A stretch of 13,422 nt of DNA, taken from positions 22,761-36,182 of the forward strand of contig MGOB01000090.1 in the NCBI GenBank assembly GCA_001796995.1, read 5' to 3'. Every line of letters begins with the position of its first letter. Position 1 is the first letter of the stretch. The position numbers and the translations under genes were made by a program. Below the pieces are notes generated by a model that did no database searches, was not told where the DNA came from, and worked only from the letters and a program-made list of their open reading frames with translations. Shown piece after piece: positions 1-6,239 of this stretch. The stretch comes from Chloroflexi bacterium RBG_16_68_14 (GTDB taxonomy: Bacteria > Chloroflexota > Dehalococcoidia > DSTF01 > RBG-16-68-14).

Positions 1-519
1 GGCGCCCGCACCGTGCTGGACGCCGACGCCGAGGCGCTGGCCGTCGGCCTGACCGGCCGGCCGGACCTGGTGAAGTCCAACCACCACGAGGCGGAGCGAC
101 TCTTGGGCAAGTCGCTGGACGAGGACGACGTGCTGGTGCAGGCGGCCGAGGAGCTGCGGGAGTCGGGGGCAGCTACCGCTGTGGTCACCGCCGGTGCCCG
201 CGGCGCCGTCGCCGTGAGCGAGGAGGGCGCCTGGTGGTCCTGGCCGCCGCCGACGGTGGTGGTCAGTGCCGTCGGCGCGGGCGACGCGCTCCTGGCCGGG
301 CTCCTGATGAAGCTGGAGGAGGGCGCCCCCATGGAGGAGGCGCTGCGCTGGGGCACCGCCGCCGGCGCGGCCGCCTGTCTCACGTCGGGCACCCAGCTCT
401 GCCGGCGGGAGGACTTCCAGCACCTTCTGCCGGACGTGCGCGTCGAGCAGATCCGGCGCGGCGCTCCGGCGCGCGTCTCTCAGTCCGAAGGGCCTCAGGA
501 CAAAGACCCTCGGCCTTAG
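1..519 (+). CDS. PfkB-family sugar/phosphosugar kinase (FruK-like), C-terminal part
   Basis: The reading frame is open from the first base, so the gene starts outside the window and only about the last 172 residues are seen. They match the C-terminal half of PfkB/ribokinase-fold kinases of the 1-phosphofructokinase/6-phosphofructokinase II type, which move a phosphate from ATP to a sugar phosphate in the cytoplasm. Visible motifs are the 'DLVKSNHHEAERLLG' segment (the K-x-N-x-x-E region of FruK-like enzymes) and the signature 'VGAGDALLAGLL', whose Asp is the family's catalytic base; 'VVTAGARGAV' lies between them. The last 25 or so residues after 'VRVEQI' are basic and unconserved. The next gene follows 21 nt later in the same direction, so the two may be cotranscribed. 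Fructose 1-phosphate, tagatose 6-phosphate or another sugar phosphate are all possible, because the substrate-binding N-terminal half is missing. Confidence 0.85.
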   Translation, partial: GARTVLDADAEALAVGLTGRPDLVKSNHHEAERLLGKSLDEDDVLVQAAEELRESGAATAVVTAGARGAVAVSEEGAWWSWPPPTVVVSAVGAGDALLAGLLMKLEEGAPMEEALRWGTAAGAAACLTSGTQLCRREDFQHLLPDVRVEQIRRGAPARVSQSEGPQDKDPRP

Positions 520-521
520 TC

Positions 522-527
522 TAGAAT
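522..527 (+). promoter_or_regulatory. Possible -10 box (TAGAAT) before the gene at 541
   Basis: TAGAAT is a close match to the bacterial -10 hexamer, and a weak AGGACA lies upstream at 497-502 with a 19-nt spacer. If used, transcription would start only a few bases before the SD. The -35 is poor and the upstream gene could simply read through, so this is a weak call. Confidence 0.2.
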
Positions 528-540
528 ACGGAGCTTCCCC

Positions 541-1671
541 TTGCCAGCCGCGCCGGTCCTCATCGTCTTCCTGGGGGGCATGGGCGGCAGCCCCATCGAG
601 GACCTGCTAGGCCGGGCGCTGGCGGAGGCCGCGCTCGATCTGCTGGAGGAGGCGCTGGCGACGGACGCCTTCGGCGGGGCCGTGCTGGTCACCGACAGCG
701 ATGCATTGGCGGGTCGCCTGCCCCCTGGCGTCGACCTCGACCGGGATGAGGAGCCGTTCCACTTCGGCAGGCGCCTGGCCGCTGTCGTAGCGCAGCGCGG
801 CATCCACCGGCCACTGTACGTGGGCGCCGGGGGCGTGCCGCTGCTCCGTGGGTCGGACCTGGCGGCGGTGGCGCGCCACCTCTCGGAGGGCGAGAAGATC
901 GTCATCGCTAACAACTACTTCTCGGCGGACCTGGTCGCCTTCACCCCCGGGGAGGCCCTGCAACGCATCGAGTTGCCCGCCGGCGATAACCTGCTGCCCC
1001 GCCTGCTCCACGGCCAGGCGGAGCTGGAGAGCCGGCCGCTACCGCGCAGCAGCGGCACCCAGTTCAACATCGATTCCCCGGCCGACCTGGCGATCCTGAA
1101 GCTGACGGGCGGGGCGGGCCCGCACCTGAGCCGCTTCCTCGCCGGCTTCCAAGCCAACCTGGAGCCCTACCGGCGGCTGATGTCCTATTTGGTAGACCCC
1201 AAGGCGGAGGTGCTGCTGGCCGGTCGGGTCGGCAGCCAGGTGTGGCAGTACCTGGAGCGCGAGACGGCCTGTCGGCTGCGGGTGTACTCGGAGGAGCGGG
1301 GGATGCAGGCGGCCGGGCGCGACGCCACCGGCGAGGCCCGCTCCCTGCTGGCGTTCCACCTGCGAGAGGTGGGCTGCCGTCGCTTCTTCACCGAGCTGGG
1401 AGAGCTGGCCGACGCCGCCTGCATCGATACGAGACCCCTTCTCGCCCACCTGGGAGTGCAGGCCCCGCGGGCCGGTCGCTTCTGGTCGGACCTGGGCTGT
1501 CCGGAGCAGGTCGGGGAGCCGTTCCTGCGGGAGTTCACCGAGGCGGCCCGGCAGGCGCCCATCCCGGTGGTGCTGGGCGGCCACTCGCTGGTGGCCGGTG
1601 GCCTCATGCTGCTCACCGAGGCGGCCTGGCGGGAGGAAGACCAGCGATTGCTGAGCCAGGATGGCTCCTAG
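541..1671 (+). CDS. Conserved hypothetical protein with GT-A/nucleotidyltransferase-like N-terminal half
   Basis: No named family is recognised. A 376-residue soluble protein starts at TTG 541, supported by a GGAG at 530-533 with 7-nt spacing. Residues 1-187 look like a Rossmann/GT-A nucleotidyltransferase of the CofC/MobA kind. They have a hydrophobic first strand followed by a Gly-rich turn ('FLGGMGGSP', 10-18), a second strand ending in 'VTDSDA' (50-55), 'YVGAGGVPLL' (93-102) where such enzymes carry the loop that holds the NTP and metal, and 'FNIDSPADL' (175-183), which recalls the N-x-D-T/S-P-x-D-L metal-binding motif. Residues 190-376 form a second domain with 'LLAGRVGSQVW' and 'PIPVVLGGHSLVAGG', which I cannot place. 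There is no signal peptide or membrane segment. It follows a sugar kinase and precedes a glycosyltransferase, so sugar activation is a reasonable guess. The N-terminal fold is fairly likely; the reaction is unknown. Confidence 0.75.
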   Translation: MPAAPVLIVFLGGMGGSPIEDLLGRALAEAALDLLEEALATDAFGGAVLVTDSDALAGRLPPGVDLDRDEEPFHFGRRLAAVVAQRGIHRPLYVGAGGVPLLRGSDLAAVARHLSEGEKIVIANNYFSADLVAFTPGEALQRIELPAGDNLLPRLLHGQAELESRPLPRSSGTQFNIDSPADLAILKLTGGAGPHLSRFLAGFQANLEPYRRLMSYLVDPKAEVLLAGRVGSQVWQYLERETACRLRVYSEERGMQAAGRDATGEARSLLAFHLREVGCRRFFTELGELADAACIDTRPLLAHLGVQAPRAGRFWSDLGCPEQVGEPFLREFTEAARQAPIPVVLGGHSLVAGGLMLLTEAAWREEDQRLLSQDGS

Positions 1672-1749
1672 CAGAACGAAGGACGCCCCTGCTATGCTAG
1701 GCGCGATACTGGCCGGTCACGTCGGTCTGATGTTGCTCCTCCTCGATCG

Positions 1750-3459
1750 ATGACGGCGCTGTCCCGGGCCATCGCCACTGCCACAGAGGGCGTCCGCCTC
1801 TGGCCGCGCTGGCTGGTGCTCACGCTGGCGGGCATCGCCTTCCTCCTTGTCCTGGGCCTTCCCACCATCATCATTCCCTTCGCAACGGACCAAGTGTGGT
1901 TTGCGCTTGGCACGCGCACCATCCTCGATGGCGGCCAGCTCTACCGTGACTTCTGGGAGCATTCGCCGCCGTTGATCTATTTCCTCTACGCTCTTCCCTT
2001 CGTCCTGGCCGGCGAGCACATGGAAGCAGTGCGCGTCTTCGACCTGATCAACGTCGGCGTGGCGATGGCCGGCGTGTTCTTTTTGGGGCGGCGCTTCTTC
2101 GGCGAGCGCGCGGGCGTCTTCGCCGCCGGCCTCTACGCCTTCGCCTACCTCGCGTGGGCGGCACCCGCGGATCTGGGCGAGAGGGAGAGCTTCATGGCCG
2201 CGCCGCTCGCCTTCGCCTTCGCGCTCTACGAGCCGGACGATACGCGGCCGGACGCGCCGCTGCGCGCCGTGCTAGCGGGACTGCTCCTGAGCATCCCCTT
2301 TGCGTTCAAGGCGCCGGCGCTCCTCTTCGTCCTCGCCCTCCCTGCCGCCGAGCTCCTTCTGCGCCGCGAAGGAAGCTGGTCGACGTCAGGCGCGGCCGGC
2401 CGGCTGGGGGCGGCCGCGCTCGGCTTCGCCGTCGTCCCAGTGGCGTTGGCGCTCTACATGGCGGCCGGCGGCGTGATCGACGACTTCATCGACATCGAGC
2501 GCAACTACACGGCGCACTACAACGCTTATCGCTACCCAGCCGGCCTTTCGCACCTCGGCTTCCTGCTCGACGGGACGTCCGACTTCATCACGAGCACGTC
2601 GTTCCTCGTGGTGCCGACTGGTGGGGCGCTGCTCTTCGCCTTCTTTCGCCCGAGGGACGCGCGCCGCGTCGCGCTGCTGGCGTTCGTCACGCTCATGGCC
2701 GTCGCGGGCATCTGGTGGCAGGGGAAGATGTACAGCTACCACTGGGTCGTCCTCCTCCCGCTGCTGGCGCCGCTCGCCGGCTACGCGGTCGACCAGCTCG
2801 GTGTCCTATTCGCGGGGTTGCCAAAACCGCGGGCGCTTGGCGCCTGGGCGCTCCTCGCCGTGGCGCTGATCGTGCTCGCCTATCCAGCGCTCCGCGACAC
2901 GTACGATGACTACCGTGTCCTTATCCGCTACGCGGACGGCTCGATGAGCAGGCGCGATGTCGAGACCCACTACCACCCGCTCTACGCGCAGAACCATCAG
3001 ATCGTCGATTACGTCCGCGCCCATTCGAACGAGAACGACCAGATCTTCGTCTGGGGCCTCTGGCCGCAGGTCTACTTCTGGCTCGACCGGCCGCTGGTCG
3101 ACCGATTCGTGGTCAACTCCGGGCTGCGCGCCACCTGGGCGCCCGACTCCTGGCGCGAGGAGTTCATGCGCGACATCCAGGCCACGCCGCCCCGGTTCTT
3201 CGCCGTCGCCCGCGGCGACCGACAGCCCTGGCTGGCGGGCACCAGCCAGACCTCCGACGAGCACGTGCGCGATAGCTTCCCCGAGCTCCAACGGTTCCTG
3301 GAGAGCCAGTACGTGCTGGTGCTGGACCTGGACCTCTTCCTCCTGTATGAGTACGCAGGCCTTCGAGCAGTAGAGGGGATGCCCGGCGCCTGCCCGCCTC
3401 GCGTTGACACCCCGTTCGGGCCTCCGCTACACTGCCCGCGGGAGGGGGAGCGCCCGTGA
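1750..3459 (+). CDS. GT-C fold membrane glycosyltransferase (PMT/ArnT-like, GT39-type)
   Basis: A 569-residue integral membrane protein, probably transferring a sugar from a polyprenyl-phosphate donor on the outer face of the membrane. A first membrane helix (about 22-42) is followed by the first external loop with D47 in 'FATDQVWFALG', the place of the catalytic Asp in GT-C enzymes, and by 'LYRDFWEHSPPLIYF' (64-78), typical of the PMT_2 group. About ten further hydrophobic segments run to residue 378, then a soluble C-terminal part containing 'QIFVWGLWPQVYFWLDRP', also common in this group. The ATG at 1750 has no good SD and no in-frame start lies nearby upstream, so translation initiation is unusual or weak. 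The last 19 or so codons overlap the glyA promoter. The acceptor (protein, lipid or cell-wall polymer) cannot be told. The family call is good; the specificity is unknown. Confidence 0.85.
   Translation: MTALSRAIATATEGVRLWPRWLVLTLAGIAFLLVLGLPTIIIPFATDQVWFALGTRTILDGGQLYRDFWEHSPPLIYFLYALPFVLAGEHMEAVRVFDLINVGVAMAGVFFLGRRFFGERAGVFAAGLYAFAYLAWAAPADLGERESFMAAPLAFAFALYEPDDTRPDAPLRAVLAGLLLSIPFAFKAPALLFVLALPAAELLLRREGSWSTSGAAGRLGAAALGFAVVPVALALYMAAGGVIDDFIDIERNYTAHYNAYRYPAGLSHLGFLLDGTSDFITSTSFLVVPTGGALLFAFFRPRDARRVALLAFVTLMAVAGIWWQGKMYSYHWVVLLPLLAPLAGYAVDQLGVLFAGLPKPRALGAWALLAVALIVLAYPALRDTYDDYRVLIRYADGSMSRRDVETHYHPLYAQNHQIVDYVRAHSNENDQIFVWGLWPQVYFWLDRPLVDRFVVNSGLRATWAPDSWREEFMRDIQATPPRFFAVARGDRQPWLAGTSQTSDEHVRDSFPELQRFLESQYVLVLDLDLFLLYEYAGLRAVEGMPGACPPRVDTPFGPPLHCPREGERP
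3404..3433 (+). promoter_or_regulatory. Sigma-70-type promoter for glyA
   Basis: A perfect -35 TTGACA (3404-3409) and a -10 TACACT (3428-3433) are separated by 18 nt. Both lie inside the 3' end of the glycosyltransferase ORF. Transcription would begin near 3440 and give a leader of about 155 nt ahead of the glyA ATG. Confidence 0.7.
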
Positions 3460-3594
3460 CGTATCGAACCAAGATGGGCGGTTGGGGAGCTGGATCACCT
3501 CCCCGGTGAGGGCGGTGGTTCGTTGCCCGCTGTGAGCCACGTCCGCCCCTGACGTGGCTCCTTTCGTTTGGAGAGGGTCAGGAGGGAGCGTACC
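3440..3594 (+). promoter_or_regulatory. glyA 5' leader with alternative hairpins (candidate attenuator/riboregulator)
   Basis: The leader can form several helices. CGCCC (3451-3455) pairs with GGGCG (3476-3480). GGGGAG (3484-3489) pairs with CTCCCC (3499-3504). GGGC (3510-3513) pairs with GCCC (3525-3528). A terminator hairpin closes the leader at 3534-3560. A competing helix is possible: GGGCGG (3510-3515) with CCGCCC (3543-3548), extended by TGG (3516-3518) with CCA (3537-3539) across a 3-nt bulge, and this would consume the left arm of the terminator. Mutually exclusive terminator and antiterminator forms are the logic of an attenuator. It does not match the ZTP, THF, glycine or SAM riboswitch consensus as I know them, and it is short for a T-box. 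The regulatory role is inferred; the helices are seen. Confidence 0.5.
3534..3570 (+). terminator. Intrinsic terminator in the glyA leader
   Basis: A perfect 10-bp stem, GAGCCACGTC (3534-3543) with GACGTGGCTC (3551-3560), has a 7-nt loop and is followed by CTTTCGTTT. It ends 24 nt before the glyA start and lies downstream of the glyA promoter, so it may act conditionally. It could also simply end transcripts coming from the glycosyltransferase gene. Confidence 0.75.
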
Positions 3595-4869
3595 ATGCTG
3601 GAGGTTGAGCAGGCCAAACTGGCCCTTGAGCAGACCGATCCCGAGATCTTCCGGCTCATCAAGGAGGAGGAGCGCTACCAGTTCGAGACGGTGCGGCTCA
3701 TCCCCTCGGAGAACTACGCCTCCGCAGCGGTGATGCAGGCCACCGGCTCCGTCCTCACCAACAAGTACTCGGAAGGGTATCCTGGCAAGCGCTACTACGA
3801 GGGCCAGCGCTATATCGACCAGATCGAGACGCTGGTGCAGGAGCGGGCGAAGGCGCTCTTCGGCGTGGAGCACGCCAACGTCCAGCCCTACTCCGGCTCG
3901 CCGGCCAACATGGCCGTCTACTACGCGCTCCTGGAGCCGGGCGAGACGATCATGGGGATGAGCCTGCCCCACGGCGGCCACCTCACCCACGGCTGGAACG
4001 TCAACTTCTCGGCCCGCTTCTACCGCGCTGTCCAGTACACTGTCCACCCGGAGACCCACCGCATCGACTACGACCAGGTGCGGGAGCTCGCGCGCAAGGA
4101 GCGACCGAAGATCATCGTCTCCGGCGCCACCGCCTACCCGCGCGAGTTTGACTTCAAGACACTGGGCGAGATCGCGCGCGAGGTGGAGGCCTACTTCCTG
4201 GCCGATATCTCCCATATCGCCGGCCTCGTCGTCGCCGGCGTCCATCCGCACCCGGTGCCCCACGCCGGTGTCGTTACCACTACCATACACAAGACGCTGC
4301 GCGGCCCCCGAGGCGCCATGATCCTCTGCCGCCAGGAGCACGCCGACGCCATCGACCGGGCGGTCTTCCCGGCGCTCCAGGGCGGGCCGCACAACCACAC
4401 CACGGCGGCCATCGGGGTGGCGCTGCGGGAGGCGGCGACGGAGGAGTTCCGCGAGTACGCGCGACAGGTGGTGCGCAACGCCAAGGCGCTGGCGGGCGAG
4501 CTGCTGGAGCGCGGCTTCCGGCTCATCTCCGGCGGCACGGACAACCACCTCATTCTCATCGACCTGACGAACAAGGGGATCTTCGGCAAGAAGGGCGCGC
4601 AGGCGTTGGACCGGGCGGGCATCGTCTGCAACTACAACCCCATCCCCTACGACCCGCGCAAGCCCTTCAGCCCCAGCGGCATCCGCATCGGCACGCCGGC
4701 GGTCACCTCGCGGGGCATGGGAGAGGCAGAGATGCGCCAGATCGCCGCCTGGATGGACCAGGTCATCGCCGCGCCGGAGGACGCAGAGCTGGCCGTTCGG
4801 GTGCGCGGGGAGGTGCGCGAGCTGTGCCGGGCCTTCCCGGCCCCGGGCATCACTGTCACAGATGGTTGA
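3595..4869 (+). CDS. glyA: Serine hydroxymethyltransferase
   Basis: PLP enzyme interconverting serine plus tetrahydrofolate with glycine plus 5,10-methylene-tetrahydrofolate, the main source of one-carbon units for purines, thymidylate and methionine. ATG 3595 is chosen over a TTG at 3568 because AGGAGG at 3580-3585 sits 9 nt before it and the TTG would fall in the terminator tail. The product has 424 residues, normal for the family. Diagnostic motifs are 'IPSENYAS' (36-43), 'NKYSEGYPGKRYY' (56-68), 'QPYSGSPAN' (97-105), 'LPHGGHLTHG' (124-133), 'ADISHIAG' (203-210, with the Asp and His that contact PLP) and 'TTTIHKTLRGPRG' (228-240), where K233 is the Schiff-base lysine. The C-terminal 'GIRIGTPAVTSRGM' is also intact. 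It appears monocistronic, with its own promoter and leader and a new promoter at its stop codon. Identification is secure. Confidence 0.98.
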   Translation: MLEVEQAKLALEQTDPEIFRLIKEEERYQFETVRLIPSENYASAAVMQATGSVLTNKYSEGYPGKRYYEGQRYIDQIETLVQERAKALFGVEHANVQPYSGSPANMAVYYALLEPGETIMGMSLPHGGHLTHGWNVNFSARFYRAVQYTVHPETHRIDYDQVRELARKERPKIIVSGATAYPREFDFKTLGEIAREVEAYFLADISHIAGLVVAGVHPHPVPHAGVVTTTIHKTLRGPRGAMILCRQEHADAIDRAVFPALQGGPHNHTTAAIGVALREAATEEFREYARQVVRNAKALAGELLERGFRLISGGTDNHLILIDLTNKGIFGKKGAQALDRAGIVCNYNPIPYDPRKPFSPSGIRIGTPAVTSRGMGEAEMRQIAAWMDQVIAAPEDAELAVRVRGEVRELCRAFPAPGITVTDG

Positions 4870-4894
4870 CGGCGCGTCGAACGGCACCTATACT
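4866..4894 (+). promoter_or_regulatory. Sigma-70-type promoter of the rpsF operon
   Basis: TTGACG (4866-4871) and TATACT (4889-4894) are spaced by an ideal 17 nt. The -35 overlaps the glyA stop codon. The predicted start near 4901 gives a leader of about 75 nt before rpsF. Confidence 0.75.
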
Positions 4895-4907
4895 GAGGTG
4901 GCTGGAA

Positions 4908-4957
4908 TTCGGCCGAACTGAGCCCGGCAGACGAGCCTGGCCGGGTTGTTTTTCTTT
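4908..4957 (+). terminator. Palindrome and intrinsic terminator in the rpsF leader
   Basis: CCCGGC (4923-4928) pairs with GCCGGG (4940-4945), followed by TTGTTTTTCTTT (4946-4957), a very good U tract. Just upstream, TTCGGCCGAA (4908-4917) is a perfect palindrome. TTCGGCC (4908-4914) can alternatively pair with GGCCGGG (4939-4945, two G-U pairs), which would disrupt the terminator. The terminator may end glyA transcripts, or, because it lies after the rpsF promoter, control the operon. S6/S18 autoregulation through a leader RNA is known in many bacteria, but I could not confirm the S6:S18 RNA consensus here. Confidence 0.75.
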
Positions 4958-4974
4958 GCCCGCAGGAGGTGTCA

Positions 4975-5265
4975 TTGCGGCGGTACGAACTGGTCGTTAT
5001 CATCAGCCCGCAGGTGGCTGACGAAGCGGTGCCGGAGACCATCGACCGGCTGGTCCGGCGTCCCATAGAGAGCCAGGGCGGGGTGTGTGAAGAGGTCAGC
5101 CACTGGGGCCGGCGGAAGCTGGCTTACCCCATCGCACGGCATCTGGAGGGGAACTACGTGCTGACGCAGCTCCAGTTGGAGCCGCTGCAGACCAAGGAGC
5201 TGGAACGGGGCCTTCGTATCTCGGAGGAGGTGATCCGGCATCTTCTGGTGCGGATGGAAGAGTAG
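4975..5265 (+). CDS. rpsF: 30S ribosomal protein S6
   Basis: Small-subunit protein that binds the central domain of 16S rRNA as a partner of S18. It begins with the usual 'RRYELVVIISP' strand, has the conserved 'WGRRKLAYPI' segment followed by 'GNYVLTQLQLEP', and ends near 'EEVIRHLLVRMEE', giving 96 residues, close to the short forms of the family. TTG 4975 is chosen because AGGAGG (4964-4969) lies 5 nt before it. An in-frame GTG at 4969 overlaps the SD itself and would add two residues unlike normal S6 starts. It is first in the run rpsF-ssb-rpsR-parvulin-coiled coil-thrC and is preceded by a promoter and a terminator-bearing leader, so it is probably regulated by attenuation or feedback. 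Certain at the family level. Confidence 0.96.
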   Translation: MRRYELVVIISPQVADEAVPETIDRLVRRPIESQGGVCEEVSHWGRRKLAYPIARHLEGNYVLTQLQLEPLQTKELERGLRISEEVIRHLLVRMEE

Positions 5266-5303
5266 CTGGCCAAGGATGAGAGACGGCGAAGGGAGTTGGT
5301 GTT

Positions 5304-5705
5304 ATGGCGGGGCTGAACAAAGTGATGCTCATCGGCAACGTTGGCACGGATCCAGAGATGCGCTACACGGCGAACGGGAACGCGGTCACTTCGTTTCGCA
5401 TCGCCTGCAGCCGGACCTGGACCGGTCCGGACGGGGAACGGAAGGAGGAGACGGAGTGGTTCAGCGTCGTCACCTGGGACAAGCTGGCGGAGACGGTGAG
5501 CCAGTTCCTGCAGAAGGGCCGGCGCGCCTACGTGGAAGGCCGGCTGAAGACGCGCTCCTGGGAGGGGCCGGACGGGCAGCGTCGCTTCCGGACCGAGGTG
5601 ATCGCCAATACGGTGCTCTTCCTGGATCGGGCGCAGGCCACCCATCTGCCGGAGGAGGCCCCTCTGGTGGAGCCGGAAGAGGTCCCGCTTGAGCAGCCCG
5701 AATGA
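5304..5705 (+). CDS. ssb: Single-stranded DNA-binding protein
   Basis: OB-fold protein that coats single-stranded DNA in replication, repair and recombination. Family motifs are 'LNKVMLIGNVGTDPEMRYT' (4-22), 'FRIACSRTW' (31-39), 'EWFSVVTWDKLAE' (51-63), 'GRRAYVEGRLKTRSW' (72-86) and 'VLFLDR' (104-109). ATG 5304 has GGGAG 8 nt upstream. At 133 residues the protein is short. After the OB domain only about 24 residues remain, acidic and Pro-rich, ending 'EEVPLEQPE'. The canonical C-terminal tip (D-D-D-I/L-P-F), which recruits partner proteins in most bacterial SSBs, is absent. No frameshift that would restore it is visible before rpsR. The position between rpsF and rpsR is widely conserved. It may be the essential SSB or a paralog with another copy elsewhere; the window cannot tell. 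Confidence 0.95.
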   Translation: MAGLNKVMLIGNVGTDPEMRYTANGNAVTSFRIACSRTWTGPDGERKEETEWFSVVTWDKLAETVSQFLQKGRRAYVEGRLKTRSWEGPDGQRRFRTEVIANTVLFLDRAQATHLPEEAPLVEPEEVPLEQPE

Positions 5706-5723
5706 GCATGAGGTGAAAAACGC

Positions 5724-6164
5724 GTGAGCTTCGAAGAGCAAGAGCCGAGGGAGGAAACAGCGCCCGCGCAGCAGGAAAGCCAGCCTGCGCCGCCGGCCGA
5801 GGTGCTGGAGGCGGAGGGGAAAGCCCCCGTTGCGGAGCTGACCGAGGAGCGGGTGGAGGGCGGAGAGGAGCGGGCGGAGAAGGGGCGTCCAGGTCCTGGA
5901 GAGCGCCGGCGCCGCCCCTTCGGGCGGCGTAGGGTCTGCGCTTTCTGCACCGAGAAGGTCCGCGTCATCGATTACAAAGATGCGGCTAAGCTCCGGCGCT
6001 ACCTCTCCGACCGCGGCCGGATTGAGGCGAGGCGTAAGACGGGCACCTGCGCCAAGCATCAGCGCTGGCTCGCCCTTGCCCTGAAGCGGGCGCGACAGCT
6101 GGCGCTCTTACCCTATACGCCGGAGCACATCCGGACGACGGGGATGTTCGCCGCCCGCCGGTAG
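5724..6164 (+). CDS. rpsR: 30S ribosomal protein S18 with long acidic N-terminal extension
   Basis: Small-subunit protein that binds with S6 at the 16S platform. The S18 core occupies about residues 64-146, with 'RRRVCAFCTEKVRVIDYKDA', 'LRRYLSDRGRIEARRKTG', 'CAKHQRWLALALKRARQLALLPYT' and the final basic tail. C72, C75, C109 and H112 form a possible zinc-binding CxxC...CxxH set, as in zinc-containing S18 forms. The first 60 or so residues are an added low-complexity tail rich in Glu, Pro, Ala and Gln, unlike the usual 75-90-residue protein. GTG 5724 is supported by GAGGTG at 5710-5715. I see no well-placed internal start that would remove the tail. It starts 18 nt after ssb. The usual partner rplI (L9) does not follow. 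Identity is sure; the role of the extension is unknown. Confidence 0.95.
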   Translation: MSFEEQEPREETAPAQQESQPAPPAEVLEAEGKAPVAELTEERVEGGEERAEKGRPGPGERRRRPFGRRRVCAFCTEKVRVIDYKDAAKLRRYLSDRGRIEARRKTGTCAKHQRWLALALKRARQLALLPYTPEHIRTTGMFAARR

Positions 6165-6190
6165 GCCGAAACAGAATGCAGCGGGAGATG

Positions 6191-6209
6191 CGAGGGCGGC
6201 AGGCCCTCG
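6191..6209 (+). repeat. Intercistronic hairpin between rpsR and the parvulin-like gene
   Basis: CGAGGGC (6191-6197) pairs perfectly with GCCCTCG (6203-6209) around a 5-nt loop. The following TTGTGTCT is a poor U tract. It may be a weak terminator or an RNA-processing or stability element that lowers expression of the downstream genes relative to the ribosomal genes. Confidence 0.4.
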
Positions 6210-6239
6210 TTGTGTCTCCGGCACTGGTGCAGGTGAAGG

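Noticed and set aside
1690..1698. An extended -10 (TGCTATGCT) before the glycosyltransferase gene
   Set aside because: No acceptable -35 lies at the right distance, and the gene could be read from upstream, so it is too weak to list as a promoter.
3489..3502. A real 16S rRNA gene end or pseudogene
   Set aside because: Only the last 14 nt match well. The bases upstream do not align convincingly with the conserved 16S helix 45 region, and no 23S or tRNA spacer follows.
3509..3550. A T-box antiterminator in the glyA leader (AGGGCGGTGGTTCG)
   Set aside because: It resembles AGGGUGGNACCGCG, but the bulge does not read UGGNACC directly after AGGG, and the leader is too short for a normal stem I with specifier loop. 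A diverged form remains possible.
3427..4887. A 486-codon minus-strand open frame opposite glyA
   Set aside because: It is the antisense of a certain glyA gene, with no recognisable domain. Long antisense frames are expected in high-GC DNA.
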